In this document: piece after piece, positions 1 through 8,488 of the stretch | Numbering within the stretch: the first letter of the stretch is position 1 | Layout of the letters: each line of letters opens with the position of its first letter | From: an uncultured Alphaproteobacteria bacterium | GTDB taxonomy: Bacteria; Pseudomonadota; Alphaproteobacteria; RF32; CAG-239 | Assembly (NCBI GenBank): GCA_934255405.1 | Contig: CAKQNT010000003.1 | Coordinates: 1 to 64,000, forward strand | Reading direction: 5' to 3' | Length of the DNA stretch: 64,000 nucleotides | Notes under the pieces: generated by a model | What the model was told of the DNA's origin: nothing | What the model saw: the letters and a program-made list of their open reading frames with translations, nothing else | Databases searched by the model: none | Translations under genes and position numbers: made by a program

Positions 1-747
1 CAGTTCACCATGCTTAAGTAAAATTGAACCAATCCCCTTAAACTCCCGTCCGTTGGTATCAGCATAAGAAATTCTTATTCTGCTTCCGTCCGGAAACTCA
101 GCCACTGCCGGCCCCTGAATATGCATAACAAACACATCAACAAAGCTGTCCGCCCACAACAAGGTTTGGACTTTTCCCTTTCCTGACAAAATATCCGCCC
201 GACTAAAATATGGTACCAACTTTTGCCCGTTTACACGCCCGACCAACCTTTTAGACGGCATTGTTTGGTCAAAATCCCGCGGATTAAACTCAACCAAATC
301 CGTTGGTTTGGCATGTATCGGATATTTATAAGTCTCGTCTTTGCTATAAGATACATGTATCAGCGGCTCATAATAAGCAGTAAACTTTCCGACTTTAGAA
401 CCATCAAAGCTAACGGCATAAGGTATAAAATTTTCTTCTACAAAGCGGCGAAAATCTTTGGCGTTAATTTTTGTTGCTTTGGCGCAAATTCTTTTATAAT
501 CCGCAGTCTTAATTTTTATCTCCGCATTGCCCAAAAATTCGGCTTTGCTTTTGGCTATGGCTCTGCAGCTCAAACCAAAGGCCTCAAAAGCCTCCGCCTG
601 ATTATCGTTGTTCCAGCCGTTGAGGTCGGCAAAAGAAACTTTTTCCAGCTTAAGCCCCATCGCCGGAATGGGGGCTCCGGATTCTTCTTTGCCGCAAGCG
701 CTCAAAAGTAAAATCAGCGCCCAAATATAAAAAAAACCACGTTTCAT
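1..747 (-). CDS. mltA: Membrane-bound lytic murein transglycosylase A (MltA), N-terminal part
   Basis: MltA family: outer-membrane-anchored lytic transglycosylase that cleaves peptidoglycan glycan strands to 1,6-anhydro-muropeptides. The window holds 249 codons. They begin with a lipoprotein signal (MKRGFFYIWALILLLSACGK, lipobox LLSAC) and continue into the MltA beta-barrel domain, with segments such as FTAYYEP and VFVMHIQGPA that are typical of the family. The C-terminal 3D domain with the catalytic Asp lies outside the window, so activity cannot be judged. The start ATG overlaps the stop of the Tim44-like gene by one base (TAATG), so the two are translationally coupled. Its anhydro-sugar products would feed AnmK, encoded at 9852-10952. 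The gene is cut by the window edge, not shown to be broken. Confidence 0.9.
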   Translation of the reverse strand, partial: MKRGFFYIWALILLLSACGKEESGAPIPAMGLKLEKVSFADLNGWNNDNQAEAFEAFGLSCRAIAKSKAEFLGNAEIKIKTADYKRICAKATKINAKDFRRFVEENFIPYAVSFDGSKVGKFTAYYEPLIHVSYSKDETYKYPIHAKPTDLVEFNPRDFDQTMPSKRLVGRVNGQKLVPYFSRADILSGKGKVQTLLWADSFVDVFVMHIQGPAVAEFPDGSRIRISYADTNGREFKGIGSILLKHGEL

Positions 748-1418
748 TATTTTTTAGTCGATACCAAAATCCAATTAGGGGAAGTTGAAGATATTGCCCG
801 TTCAAAAGTCCAGACATCGGTAATATTTTGAATATAGTTTTCATCGCCTTCAATAACTTTGCCTTCGGCATCGCGCAGAATATTAACTTGCTCGCTGACA
901 AATTCCACGGTAATCTCCGCGACTTTGTTGGCTTTGATATTGGCTTTGGCAATTTCCACCTTGTCAAAACCGATAAAGTCGGTTTCGGCGGTCACTTTGT
1001 TTTGTTTGCGCTGTTCAATAACTTCCTGAAATTTCTTAAACAATTTTTTGTTGACCAGCATTTCCAAGGTTTCCACATCGCCTTTATTAAATGCCTCGGT
1101 TATAATCTGAAACGCTCTCTCGGCGCTTTTGATAAATTTGCTTTTTGCAAAGTGCGGAATACTCATCAGCGTCTTGTCCAGCTCGCTCAAAGCCTCGCCC
1201 TGCGGCACCAATTCTGCCGGTTCAGCTTTTTCTTCGTCCAAGACTTTGCCTTCCAGCTTTTCAGCTTCTGATTTCAGGATATTGTACAATTTTTCGGCAT
1301 TTTCTTTCGAAAGACGGATTCTCCGTTCTTCTGTCGGGCGAGTGCCCAAAACGCTCCGTAGCCGAGCAAATATCAGCGCTACCACAATCAACAATACCAA
1401 AATATCCAAATGTGTCAT
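747..1418 (-). CDS. Tim44/TimA-like protein
   Basis: 223 residues. An N-terminal transmembrane helix (residues 4-20) is followed by a charged linker and a Tim44-like domain from about residue 85 to the end (ITEAFNKGDVETLEMLV is a typical segment). Alphaproteobacterial Tim44 homologues (TimA) are membrane-anchored relatives of the mitochondrial import-motor subunit; their bacterial role is not well settled. The position, divergent from secB and directly ahead of mltA, is the arrangement commonly seen in Alphaproteobacteria and supports the call. The start at 1418 is preceded by an AGAGGAC ribosome-binding site. The mature family size is about 220-240 residues, so the gene looks intact. Confidence 0.85.
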   Translation of the reverse strand: MTHLDILVLLIVVALIFARLRSVLGTRPTEERRIRLSKENAEKLYNILKSEAEKLEGKVLDEEKAEPAELVPQGEALSELDKTLMSIPHFAKSKFIKSAERAFQIITEAFNKGDVETLEMLVNKKLFKKFQEVIEQRKQNKVTAETDFIGFDKVEIAKANIKANKVAEITVEFVSEQVNILRDAEGKVIEGDENYIQNITDVWTFERAISSTSPNWILVSTKK

Positions 1419-1445
1419 TTTTCTTGTCCTCTTTTAATCTCCTCA

Positions 1446-1473
1446 AATATAGCTTATTTGTAAGTTTTATCAA
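1446..1473 (-). promoter_or_regulatory. Putative sigma-70-type promoter for the Tim44-like/mltA operon
   Basis: Read on the minus strand: TTGATA (1468-1473), a 16-base spacer, then TATATT (1446-1451), lying 28 bases ahead of the start codon. It is divergent from the secB promoter. Confidence 0.5.
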
Positions 1474-1482
1474 CTGTTATTG

Positions 1483-1511
1483 TTGACCTTCGGAATTTTA
1501 GAGTGTAAAAC
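1483..1511 (+). promoter_or_regulatory. Putative sigma-70-type promoter for secB
   Basis: TTGACC (1483-1488), 17-base spacer, TAAAAC (1506-1511), about 35 bases before the secB start. Confidence 0.5.
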
Positions 1512-1545
1512 TTAAGCATCTTAGATTGATTTAGGAGATTTTATA

Positions 1546-2004
1546 ATGGAAAACGCCAACGAAAACCAGCCTCATGCTCCGGCTATTGCCATGCGCACCC
1601 AATATATCAGAGATTTATCGCTGGAAATTCCTCATGCGCCGGAAATTTTTGCCAAACTCAATGTTCAGCCGCAGATTAAGGTTGATGTAAATATCGACAG
1701 CAAACAAGTTGATGGCAACACCTATGCGGTTGAGCTCAATTTTCGTATTGACGGCGATATTAATGAAGAAAAGTTTTTTATTTTGGAGATGACTTACGGC
1801 GGCGTAGTCAGTGTTAATGTTCCCGAAGAGCACAAAGAATTAATTCTGATGATAGAAGTTCCGCACCTGCTGTTCCCCTATGCCCGTCAGGCCATCAGCA
1901 GTGTATTGTTTGATGGCGGACTGCCTCCGTTGATGCTCAATCCGATAGATTTTATGGCCATGTACAATGCCAAAAAACATTCGGCAACTTCAGAACAAGC
2001 CTAA
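1546..2004 (+). CDS. secB: Protein-export chaperone SecB
   Basis: 152 residues, the usual SecB length. SecB is a cytosolic tetrameric chaperone that keeps precursors unfolded and hands them to SecA. The sequence carries the family pattern: QYIRDLSLEIPHAP near residue 18, then GGVVSVN and the conserved LLFPYARQAISSVLFDGGLPPLMLNPIDF-type block near residues 108-137. An AGGAGA ribosome-binding site sits 9 bases ahead of the ATG. The gene stands alone between its promoter and a strong terminator, divergent from the Tim44-like gene, as in other Alphaproteobacteria. Confidence 0.95.
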   Translation: MENANENQPHAPAIAMRTQYIRDLSLEIPHAPEIFAKLNVQPQIKVDVNIDSKQVDGNTYAVELNFRIDGDINEEKFFILEMTYGGVVSVNVPEEHKELILMIEVPHLLFPYARQAISSVLFDGGLPPLMLNPIDFMAMYNAKKHSATSEQA

Positions 2005-2006
2005 AC

Positions 2007-2040
2007 TAAAAGAGCTTCTCACCTGAGGAGCTCTTTTTTT
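2007..2040. terminator. Intrinsic terminator between secB and the C26/VanX gene
   Basis: Inverted repeat AAAAGAGCT...AGCTCTTTT with an inner CTC/GAG pair and a T-run on the plus strand. It serves secB; the A-run on the other side lets it also work for the minus-strand gene whose stop codon touches it. Confidence 0.85.
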
Positions 2041-3521
2041 TACCACTCAATCACCGGATAAACCAAGTTATATTCATCAGGCATTTCATAATGCCACCAT
2101 TCCGAGCTGATAGCCTCTAGTCCGATACCCTCCATCAGGCGGCGCAGCTGCTCGCGGTTGGCAATTTCCGTTTCCATACTTGGATTTTGATAATCCTGCC
2201 GTCCTTGTTTGGCATATTCATAAAATTCGCTGGTATCACCGTTTTGCACTTTGGTCGAAAATTCCGGAGTATAACAGTCAACTCTGGTCGGATACTTTAA
2301 TTCTGTTCCGTCTTTGTGGCACAAAACCACATCAACCGCCGTTCCATGGCAATGCTTAGAAAGCTCTCCGCTACTGGCAAACAATCCGGCGCCCTGCTCA
2401 TGAATTGCTTTTTTTAATCCTGAGTGCGCGGCCAACGGACGATAAGCGTCGCAAATTTTTAATTTCAGTTTATGCTCCTCCAACCAAGGAACAAGATTTT
2501 GCAAACGCTCCCACAACTCCACTCTCACATAAGCTCTATTACCAAAACCGATTTCCTGATAAACCGCGTGTCCGGAGATATTTTTATTGCCTGCATATAC
2601 CATATCGACAATAAAATGCTCATCATCAATTTCAACCATATTTGCCTCAGTAAAAGCAATTCTTTCTCTGGTTAAGGGAATCCCTCCGCGCGCAGCCTTG
2701 GCAAAAGCCGCAAACAAACGATTAGTCAAATCATCATTGCCAAAAACAAATCTCTCCGGATGCCACTGCACCCCCAATACAAAACTATGCCACGGCGCTT
2801 TTAGTTCAACCGCCTCCACCGTGCCGTCTTCCGCTTCCGCCGATGCAACAATACCGCTGTCGTTTGTCTGTAATACCGCCATATTATGATTAGTATTGAC
2901 ATCAGCCTCGGCAAATCCGCTTATTTTTGCCAACAGAGAGTGTGGCTTTATCCTAATTTTATGAGCATATTTGTCAGGCGCTTGCCTATGTCCCTCAACT
3001 TTTTTGAGTTTAGCCCCAAACATTCCTGCCAAAACCTGCTCACCGGCGCAAATTCCCAACAACGAAAGCTTGTTCTCTCGTGCATATTCAACCATTGTTT
3101 CATACGCTTTTTCACGTCGCAGGTTTCCGCTTTCCGGCTGTTCTCCTTCCAGCATTTCTGCCGGAAAAGCAAAATCTCCCCCTGGCAACATAATTGCCTT
3201 TGGTTGTAGGCATTCTAATTGCTCTTTCACTTTGTCAAATGCCACAAACACCGGATTAACGCCATTTTTTCGCAATGCTTCAACATAAAACTCCGGAATA
3301 GCATAGTCCGGCTCGCTCTGCAGAGGATTTTTTTCTACTGCCGGCAACACCGCAACTACCGCTCCTTCGCTTTCATCAATCAACCTGAGCTGCGGAACAG
3401 CGCCTTTTAGCAAAACTTCAGCCACCTCTACCGCACTAACAAAATAGCAATCAAAATTTTGCAGCGGATAGCGTTTTTTTTGCAAAAATATTTTATTTAT
3501 AGAGTTTGGGCAATGGCTCAT
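2040..3521 (-). CDS. Fusion of a class I glutamine amidotransferase-like (peptidase C26) domain and a D-Ala-D-Ala dipeptidase (VanX, M15D) domain
   Basis: 493 residues with two complete enzyme domains. Residues ~50-275 are a C26/gamma-glutamyl hydrolase-type domain with nucleophile Cys158 in GICAGEQ and the His254/Glu256 pair in QWHPE. Residues ~290-493 are a VanX/DdpX-type zinc dipeptidase with Arg361 in AYRP, the zinc motif SKHCHGTAVD (His390, Asp397), and Glu474/His477 in EWWHYE. Both active sites look intact. VanX-type enzymes cleave D-Ala-D-Ala; C26 enzymes cleave gamma-glutamyl bonds. A role in peptidoglycan-peptide salvage is my inference. I chose ATG 3521, which overlaps the batD end by 29 bases and has only a weak upstream AAGGGA. 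An upstream start at 3674 would add 51 residues of batD-overlapping, non-homologous sequence. It is the last gene of the Bat operon. Confidence 0.8.
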   Translation of the reverse strand: MSHCPNSINKIFLQKKRYPLQNFDCYFVSAVEVAEVLLKGAVPQLRLIDESEGAVVAVLPAVEKNPLQSEPDYAIPEFYVEALRKNGVNPVFVAFDKVKEQLECLQPKAIMLPGGDFAFPAEMLEGEQPESGNLRREKAYETMVEYARENKLSLLGICAGEQVLAGMFGAKLKKVEGHRQAPDKYAHKIRIKPHSLLAKISGFAEADVNTNHNMAVLQTNDSGIVASAEAEDGTVEAVELKAPWHSFVLGVQWHPERFVFGNDDLTNRLFAAFAKAARGGIPLTRERIAFTEANMVEIDDEHFIVDMVYAGNKNISGHAVYQEIGFGNRAYVRVELWERLQNLVPWLEEHKLKLKICDAYRPLAAHSGLKKAIHEQGAGLFASSGELSKHCHGTAVDVVLCHKDGTELKYPTRVDCYTPEFSTKVQNGDTSEFYEYAKQGRQDYQNPSMETEIANREQLRRLMEGIGLEAISSEWWHYEMPDEYNLVYPVIEW

Positions 3522-5193
3522 AATTATTAGAAAATCCCTTCTTTTGTTTACATATTCTCTTAAAAACTCGCAAAAACAGGCTGCCGTTCCAATCCTGACC
3601 ATTTTTAGAATAAAGAGCCTCCGAAAGCTTGTCAAGCTCACAGCGAAACTCTTTATCGCCAACTGTGGCATCAATATCCTGCAAGCTCAAAATTCGGCGC
3701 CCTGCAAATCTGTTATTTGCCCAAGCCAGCAGATTGTCGCGTACGGCATAAATATCGCCGGTTTTGGCGGCGTGGGAGATAATGCGCACATAGTCATGAC
3801 GGCGCAATTTCACCAGCAGTTTGCCTAAACCGATAATCAGCAGGCAGAGCAATACCCCCAAAGCAAACGCTATGCCGAGTTGCAAGGACAGAGAATTATT
3901 CTGAGCTGTAATTTCAGTTTTGGGGGCTATAGGTTGTTTGTCTGGCATAGTTGTTTGGGGCTCCGGCGTGGTACTCTCTCCGGCAACGGCTACTGTCATT
4001 GCCGGCAAAATTGCCTTTTCCATTTTTCCGGATTTTACATTAAACCAATTTACACTTATCTCCGGTAACGTTACTTTTCCGGCTTCAGTGGGAATATACA
4101 CATTGGCAACTTTTTCCAAAGCGATAATTTTTCCTTTGTCTACACTCATTGCTGTTTGCGGTTTTTCAGGATACTGCTTAACTCCGGAAGCCGAGGCAAA
4201 TTTCAGCTCCGGCAGCTGGCTGTCAATAACTCCGGTTGCCTGCAGATAAATATTGCGGCTTATTGCTTCACCGACAGCAAATTTGGGCTGTTCCGGCTTA
4301 AACTCGGCATACAGCTTAACATTTTCCGCCGGAAGCCACCAATGCTCGCCGTTTTCTTTTGCTGCCGGCAATACATTTATTTTAATGGGTTTGGCCGCCA
4401 AAATTACCGGAGTTCTGGTAGCAAACACGTCGGCCATGCCAAAACCTCCGATAAACATATCATCATTAAACAAATTGGCAAACGGGTCAGTACGTCTTTC
4501 CCCACTCAGATAATAGCCATTAAAGCGCACTGCCGGAATCTCCAGCTGTCCGCTTCTTTGCGGGAACAAAGCATAATGAAATTTAATTTCCCGCACGTTG
4601 GCTCCGTTAATGTTTTGCGTGCTGATTTCCGGTGCGCCCAGACTTTTGATAATCCAGTCATTATCATTTGTGGCTTGGAATGTGGGCTCTTCGCCTTGCA
4701 ATCCGCCGCTGTCTTGCAAAATCAGTGTATAGTTAATTTGCTGTTGAACATAAGGCTTTTTGTTATCAACCTCTGCCGCGATTGTGTATTTGGGGCGGTT
4801 TTCTGATTGGGTGGTTGTTTTTGCGCTTGTTCCCGCATCACCAACATTTATTGTCAGCGGTTGCGTCTTATAGTTTTCAAGCCTGATTGCCGGAATAGTG
4901 AGCCTTCCGGATTTATTAGGCATCATCACCAAATTCCACTGTTGAGATGTGCTTACATTGCCATTGATAATGTTGGTGCGATATGCGTTAGCCACTGAAT
5001 ATATCGTAAAATCATCATTAAGCGCCTCAAAATCCGGAGTTTTGTTACTGGTGGCGCCTTCCAGCTCCACCGTCAATAAAAAAGTCTCTCCCTCCGGCAG
5101 GCTGCTGCGATTTACTTTTGCCTCAAAAGTCTGCGCCGCCGCATTACCGAAAATCAAAAAACATAGTCCTAATATTAAAAACAATTTCTTCAT
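3493..5193 (-). CDS. batD: BatD-like protein (oxygen-tolerance family)
   Basis: 566 residues. A Sec signal peptide (residues 1-20, ending AAA) is followed by repeated beta-sandwich segments of the BatD family (residues ~22-400; LPEGETFLLTVEL and RSGQLEIPAVRFNGYYLSG are typical). A transmembrane helix follows at about 433-453, with a cytosolic tail. BatD is a periplasmic-facing membrane protein of the Bat complex, linked to stress or oxygen tolerance in Bacteroides and Leptospira, with a still uncertain mechanism. It starts 5 bases after the batB/C stop, so the two are one transcript. The C-terminal cytosolic part is longer than in short BatD forms, but the gene has no sign of damage. Confidence 0.85.
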   Translation of the reverse strand: MKKLFLILGLCFLIFGNAAAQTFEAKVNRSSLPEGETFLLTVELEGATSNKTPDFEALNDDFTIYSVANAYRTNIINGNVSTSQQWNLVMMPNKSGRLTIPAIRLENYKTQPLTINVGDAGTSAKTTTQSENRPKYTIAAEVDNKKPYVQQQINYTLILQDSGGLQGEEPTFQATNDNDWIIKSLGAPEISTQNINGANVREIKFHYALFPQRSGQLEIPAVRFNGYYLSGERRTDPFANLFNDDMFIGGFGMADVFATRTPVILAAKPIKINVLPAAKENGEHWWLPAENVKLYAEFKPEQPKFAVGEAISRNIYLQATGVIDSQLPELKFASASGVKQYPEKPQTAMSVDKGKIIALEKVANVYIPTEAGKVTLPEISVNWFNVKSGKMEKAILPAMTVAVAGESTTPEPQTTMPDKQPIAPKTEITAQNNSLSLQLGIAFALGVLLCLLIIGLGKLLVKLRRHDYVRIISHAAKTGDIYAVRDNLLAWANNRFAGRRILSLQDIDATVGDKEFRCELDKLSEALYSKNGQDWNGSLFLRVFKRICKQKKGFSNNYEPLPKLYK

Positions 5194-5198
5194 TTTGT

Positions 5199-6941
5199 TT
5201 AATCCTGATAACGCCTGTTTTGATACTCTTTTGCAATAAATGCTTTCAGCAGTCCGCCAACATCTTCGGGTATTTCCCGATACTGCTGGGCTCTGGCCTG
5301 AATACTTTCATCATATTTTTCATCTTCGCTGCCTTGTTCGGCTGCCGTCCCATTGCTGTCTGCAGCCTGTTTGTCAATTGGAGTTTCGCCAATTGGCTGC
5401 GATTGCTGTTGAGAATTGCCGGATTGATTTTGTCCGCTGTTCTCGGTCGGATTTTTTTGTTGGCCGCTTTGCGAACTTTCATTGCCGGATTGGCTGTCTT
5501 GCTGCTCTTGCCCGTTGCCGCTTTGGTTTTGCTCGCCTTCTCCCTGTTCGGATTTGTTCTGCCGATTCTCATCTTGTCCGGCATTTCCGCCCGCACCGGC
5601 GTTGTTTTGCTGATTTTTGTTGTCAGACTGCTGAGGTTTTGATGAGGACTGATTTTGTTGTTGCTGTTGTTCTTTTTGTTTTTTCAGATATTCAAGATTA
5701 AATTTTGCGTCTTCATGTTCTGGAGCAAGCTTTAGCACTTCTTCATATTTTGCAATGGCCTCATCTATTTTTCCGCCTTTGGCCAAAGCATTGCCCTGAT
5801 TGTACAAGGCTGTAGCTCCGGAACCTTTTGCATATTCTTTATAGGCTGCGTCATATTTGCCTTGCCGATAATAACTTGCAGCTTTCCATTCCGGAGTCTG
5901 AAATTTACTTTCAGCGGCAACAAAATCCTTATTTTCAAATGCTCTCAAGCCTTCTTGATTATCATTTAGCCAAAATCCGGCCTCTGCCGGACGGCATAGC
6001 AAAACCAAAGCAACCACCAAAATCCCCTTGCGGAAAAAATACAGGCAGCATACCAGCGGCAACACCAGCAAATAATACCCGTAATCCAGCCAAACCGAAC
6101 GCAGATTCTTACCTTCTTTCAGCAGTTGAATGTTTTGCTGCAATCCGGCGGCAATTGCCTTAATGTCGCTATCGTTCTTGCTCATAAGCAAATATTTTCC
6201 GCCTCCGGCCTGAGCCAAAATCTTGAGTTTTTCATTATCTTGAGCGCTGGCATTAAGCGCATTCACAACATATCCGTTCGCTTTGGCCTTGTTCGCTTCC
6301 GCCACCGCCTCATCAAATGATTGTCCGGCATCGGGAGCAATCAGCAAGATTTGTCCTTTATGGTACCCGGCCGCCGCAAATTTTTGCACTGCCAGCGCAA
6401 TTGCTCTATCAGCACGGTCTCCGTTAGCCGGCATAATATCAAAATTAACAGCCGGCAAAAGGTTGGCTATCAATTCTCCGTCATTGCTGAACGGCGATAT
6501 CATAAATGGCTCGCTGCTATAAACCGCTAGTCCGCTCTGAATATCCGGCACATCGCTCAACAAGTCTTTTATTTTGTATTTGGCGCGCTCCAAGCGATTA
6601 GGTGAAACATCGGTTTCTTTCATATCAGATGACATATTAAGCATAATCATCAGCGGATTTTCGGCTTCCATTGCCGGAATTTCCTGTTTTTGCCAGCTTG
6701 GACCTGCCGCCGCGATAATCGCCCCGACAATTCCGATTGCCGCAAGCCGAACTATAAACTTGCGCTGTCCGGAAGAACCTTTAATCAGCAGATACTTTAG
6801 CAATCTGGCATCAACGGCTTTTTCCCAAGATGATTTATTGGCATTCCATTGCAGATAGCGCCGAAAAACCAACAAAGGTAACAGCAGCAATAACAATAGC
6901 CATGGACGCAAAAAATGAAAATTTATCAACCATCCGGTCAT
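5199..6941 (-). CDS. BatB/BatC fusion: VWA domain plus TPR repeats
   Basis: 580 residues. Two N-terminal membrane helices (~12-25 and 63-80) and a VWA domain (~93-280) correspond to BatB. Another membrane segment follows (~290-330), then TPR repeats (~345-425, e.g. ALYNQGNALAKGGKIDEAI) corresponding to BatC. A low-complexity Q/N/S-rich stretch (~428-545) leads into a short conserved C-terminal end (REIPEDVGGLLKAFIAKEYQ). BatB-BatC fusions are common in Proteobacteria. The metal-ion site of the VWA domain is degenerate: the canonical DxSxS reads N-M-S-S-D at residues 102-106, whereas BatA keeps it. The gene starts one base after the batA stop. The low-complexity stretch is probably a flexible periplasmic or cytosolic tether. 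Confidence 0.85.
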   Translation of the reverse strand: MTGWLINFHFLRPWLLLLLLLPLLVFRRYLQWNANKSSWEKAVDARLLKYLLIKGSSGQRKFIVRLAAIGIVGAIIAAAGPSWQKQEIPAMEAENPLMIMLNMSSDMKETDVSPNRLERAKYKIKDLLSDVPDIQSGLAVYSSEPFMISPFSNDGELIANLLPAVNFDIMPANGDRADRAIALAVQKFAAAGYHKGQILLIAPDAGQSFDEAVAEANKAKANGYVVNALNASAQDNEKLKILAQAGGGKYLLMSKNDSDIKAIAAGLQQNIQLLKEGKNLRSVWLDYGYYLLVLPLVCCLYFFRKGILVVALVLLCRPAEAGFWLNDNQEGLRAFENKDFVAAESKFQTPEWKAASYYRQGKYDAAYKEYAKGSGATALYNQGNALAKGGKIDEAIAKYEEVLKLAPEHEDAKFNLEYLKKQKEQQQQQNQSSSKPQQSDNKNQQNNAGAGGNAGQDENRQNKSEQGEGEQNQSGNGQEQQDSQSGNESSQSGQQKNPTENSGQNQSGNSQQQSQPIGETPIDKQAADSNGTAAEQGSEDEKYDESIQARAQQYREIPEDVGGLLKAFIAKEYQNRRYQD

Positions 6942-6942
6942 A

Positions 6943-7938
6943 TTATTTGCTCCTCCGCAGCGCCACGCTCAAAATTATACTCAACAATACTGCCGCCAAC
7001 AACGGAATATAATACAATTCGCCAACTTCTCTGACAAAGCTGTCTTTTTGCTCCTCGGCCTCCAGTTTGTCAATATAATCATAAATCTGTTGCAAACCGG
7101 AGGTGTCTTCAGCCCTAAAATATTGCCCTTTAGTCGCTTGAGCAATAGCCTTAAGTCCGCGCTCATCGACACCGGCCCCACTCAAAAACATTCCCATAAA
7201 AGTAGCTTGAGAACCCACCCCGATAGTATAAGTCTTAATTCCCTCGGCTTCTGCTAATTTAACGGCTTGCGGCAAAGATATGCTGCCGTCGTTGTTTTCT
7301 CCGTCAGTCAGCAATACTATTACTTTATTTTTGTTTTCAATATTTCCTTTCAGGTTCTTTAGGGCTAATCCCAGAGCATCGCCGATACTGGTGGAATCAC
7401 CGGCCATGCCGGCATCCATAGACCACAAAATATCATCAACCGATTGTTTGTCAAAAGTCAGCGGTGCTTGCAAATACGCTCTGGTGCCAAACAACACCAG
7501 CCCGACACGATCATTGGCACGTTTTTTTATAAAGTCTGACGCTGTCTTTTTCACGGCTGACAACCGATCAATGCGCCGTCCCTGATAGCTGAAATCCGGC
7601 GTCAACATAGAGGTTGAAATATCCAACACCAGCATAATATCTCGGCTTTGATTTGGCAGACGTACCGGCTCTCCAACTATCTGCGGTCGCGCGGCTGCCA
7701 AAACCAACAATCCCCAAACCGCATACAAAATCCAAAAGGCTTTGCTGAATTGAGTATCGGCAGAGGCGCTGTTTATCTGCCAAACCGAACCCGACTTTAT
7801 GGAAATTTTCTCCAAATCTCCAATAAATGGAACTCTGAGCGCGTCACCATGCAAACCTTTTATGGTTGGAATAACCGCTCTCCACACAAACGGTAAGATC
7901 AAAAGCGCAAACGCCCACGGATAAGCAAATTCAATCAT
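6943..7938 (-). CDS. batA: BatA-like VWA-domain membrane protein
   Basis: 331 residues from the chosen ATG at 7938, which overlaps the DUF4381 stop by ATGA. A start nine codons upstream is possible but lies inside the neighbouring gene. Membrane helices at about 8-25, 66-84 and near the C-terminus (~308-325) flank a VWA domain. The MIDAS metal site is intact: D106-I-S108-T-S110, plus the LTDGENNDG segment. BatA and BatB are inner-membrane VWA proteins thought to act with a MoxR ATPase; no moxR gene lies next to them here. The tight coupling to DUF4381 and batB/C supports a single complex. Confidence 0.88.
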   Translation of the reverse strand: MIEFAYPWAFALLILPFVWRAVIPTIKGLHGDALRVPFIGDLEKISIKSGSVWQINSASADTQFSKAFWILYAVWGLLVLAAARPQIVGEPVRLPNQSRDIMLVLDISTSMLTPDFSYQGRRIDRLSAVKKTASDFIKKRANDRVGLVLFGTRAYLQAPLTFDKQSVDDILWSMDAGMAGDSTSIGDALGLALKNLKGNIENKNKVIVLLTDGENNDGSISLPQAVKLAEAEGIKTYTIGVGSQATFMGMFLSGAGVDERGLKAIAQATKGQYFRAEDTSGLQQIYDYIDKLEAEEQKDSFVREVGELYYIPLLAAVLLSIILSVALRRSK

Positions 7939-8390
7939 AAGTTTGCTCCTATCCAATCGCGGCAAAGTTTTTTCAATCTTTGCGCGTCTTCAAGCGTAAA
8001 CTGTTGCGAGCCGTTGCGGACATACGGAGCCACAAGCAGCAATTCCGCCGCTTTTCCACTCAATTTGTGTTTGCTTTTGCTGTTCAAAAACTTCAGCCAT
8101 GCCTCGCCGGACAAAACAGCCGCCTCCTTATATTTAAATACGCAGATTCGCCGCAGAATTGCCGATATTGCAATTCCGGCTGTCAGCGCGTCATTAGTCG
8201 GGATTTTATTCAACAGATAGAGCGCATACAGCTTTTTAGACTTGCGCCGCAATAACAGAACCAAATACACCAATAATACGGCAATCAAAATGCCGGCCAA
8301 CACCACCCACCAACCATACGCCGGCGGAAAAGCCGAAACTCCGTCCGGCAGGTGAATATCTCGCAATTCCGGTAAATTATCTTCCGGCAT
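7935..8390 (-). CDS. DUF4381-family membrane protein of the Bat operon
   Basis: 151 residues with one transmembrane helix (about residues 27-48), preceded by a short periplasmic part rich in Pro (LRDIHLPDGVSAFPPAYGWW). The cytosolic C-terminal part contains the family-typical EAWLKFLNS segment. DUF4381 proteins are regularly encoded between DUF58 and batA in MoxR/Bat loci; their function is unknown. It is the first gene of the operon here. AAGGGGGG lies 9 bases ahead of the start. The usual upstream moxR and DUF58 genes are absent, tyrS being next on the same strand. Confidence 0.8.
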   Translation of the reverse strand: MPEDNLPELRDIHLPDGVSAFPPAYGWWVVLAGILIAVLLVYLVLLLRRKSKKLYALYLLNKIPTNDALTAGIAISAILRRICVFKYKEAAVLSGEAWLKFLNSKSKHKLSGKAAELLLVAPYVRNGSQQFTLEDAQRLKKLCRDWIGANL

Positions 8391-8488
8391 GAATTATAGC
8401 CCCCCTTTATCAATCGCTTATATTAAGGTAAGGATTCCTCGGGCAAATATCAAGCACTCTTTGCCGTTTTTGCTTTGGCTGCTGGTCA

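Noticed and set aside
4156..4806. 216-codon plus-strand frame opposite batD
   Set aside because: Antisense shadow; Arg/Cys/Gln-rich translation typical of reversed coding sequence.
5240..5660. Gln/Asn-rich low-complexity stretch as a possible separate gene
   Set aside because: It is in frame within batB/C, between its TPR repeats and conserved C-terminal end, and has no stop.
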